DNA of 64,000 bases from Glandiceps talaboti (Eukaryota > Hemichordata > Enteropneusta > Spengelidae): positions 7,088,975-7,152,974 of the forward strand of contig NC_135554.1 in assembly GCF_964340395.1 (NCBI RefSeq), written 5' to 3'. The notes under the pieces are model-generated. The model saw only the letters and a program-made list of their open reading frames with translations, ran no database searches and was not told where the DNA came from. Position 1 is the stretch's first letter. Every line of letters starts with the position of its first letter. Of this stretch, positions 63,839 to 64,000 are shown piece after piece. The position numbers and the translations under genes are program-made.

Positions 63839-63955
63839 TTTTCATTCTCCTTCTAGTGTGGAGTTTCCCCTTTGATACTTGTTGTTTTGTGCTCTCTTTT
63901 TTTGTATAGTTATCTAAAAATGTTCTCCTCTGTTTGGATCGTCTCCTAATAACAA
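63839..63955 (-). CDS. Candidate internal exon, basic protein segment
   Basis: On the minus strand a GTTTCTGTTGCAG acceptor and a consensus GTAAGT donor bound 117 nt, phase 1-1. The frame reads VIRRRSKQRRTFLDNYTKKE and then STKQQVSKGKLHTRRRMK, without stops. The basic start directly after a hydrophobic-type acceptor codon could be the cytoplasmic stop-transfer side of a membrane segment encoded upstream, but the upstream exon is outside the window. Function unknown. Confidence 0.5.
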
Positions 63956-64000
63956 CTGCAACAGAAACAAAAAAACAGTGTTTTGAGTGTTTAGTGAAAG

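Overview
This window is nuclear DNA from an animal, most likely a marine invertebrate. Protein-coding signal comes as short exons with GT/AG borders and kilobase introns, in AT-rich DNA full of TA/CA/GT microsatellites, minisatellites, inverted-repeat DNA transposons and decayed LINE/LTR elements. No operons, tRNAs, rRNAs or CRISPR arrays were seen. The phylum is not fixed by the sequence. Kringle, Link, trefoil and F5/8C modules suggest a deuterostome (hemichordate, amphioxus or echinoderm) or a lophotrochozoan; this is inference.

The main content is a chain of plus-strand exons from about 26.2 to 57.6 kb, read as one large modular extracellular-protein gene, with both ends missing. In order: trefoil (26243-26368), two galactose-binding-like exons (29401-29703, 31738-32001), kringle (47597-47881), EGF-like (48088-48210), Link/hyaluronan-binding-like (50944-51219) and the first part of an F5/8 type C (discoidin) domain (57231-57628). 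The first six exons are all phase 1 at both ends with lengths divisible by three, the classic layout of exon-shuffled extracellular modules. The seventh starts in phase 1 and ends in phase 0. Introns hold DNA transposons, minisatellites and tandem duplications.

Left part (1-26 kb): a decayed transposon ORF at about 5.2-6.8 kb with an inverted partial copy at 14.6-15.3 kb; a truncated LINE reverse transcriptase (9.3-10.25 kb, minus); and a small secreted-protein-like gene with a signal-peptide exon at 11167-11233. Two duplicates of that gene (15.3-19.3 kb) are clear pseudogenes and a third fragment lies at 24.6 kb. Next come a glycoprotein-like retroelement relic (13.1-14.3 kb, minus), a minus-strand SAM-domain ORF whose 5' end is repeated three times in a 288-bp array (20.1-21.2 kb), a gag-like relic (21.9-23 kb, minus), and a 1.3-kb transposon with TTA target duplication (23269-24594).

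Right part: a tandem duplication with a nested inverted-repeat element in each copy (34.3-38.6 kb), an approximately 1.1-kb minisatellite (45.7-46.8 kb), and two or three related-looking inverted-repeat transposons (26.4, 53.3 and 54.3 kb). Beyond 57.6 kb are a LINE fragment (59.0 kb) and two minus-strand exons (59.7 and 63.9 kb) that suggest another gene entering from the right edge.
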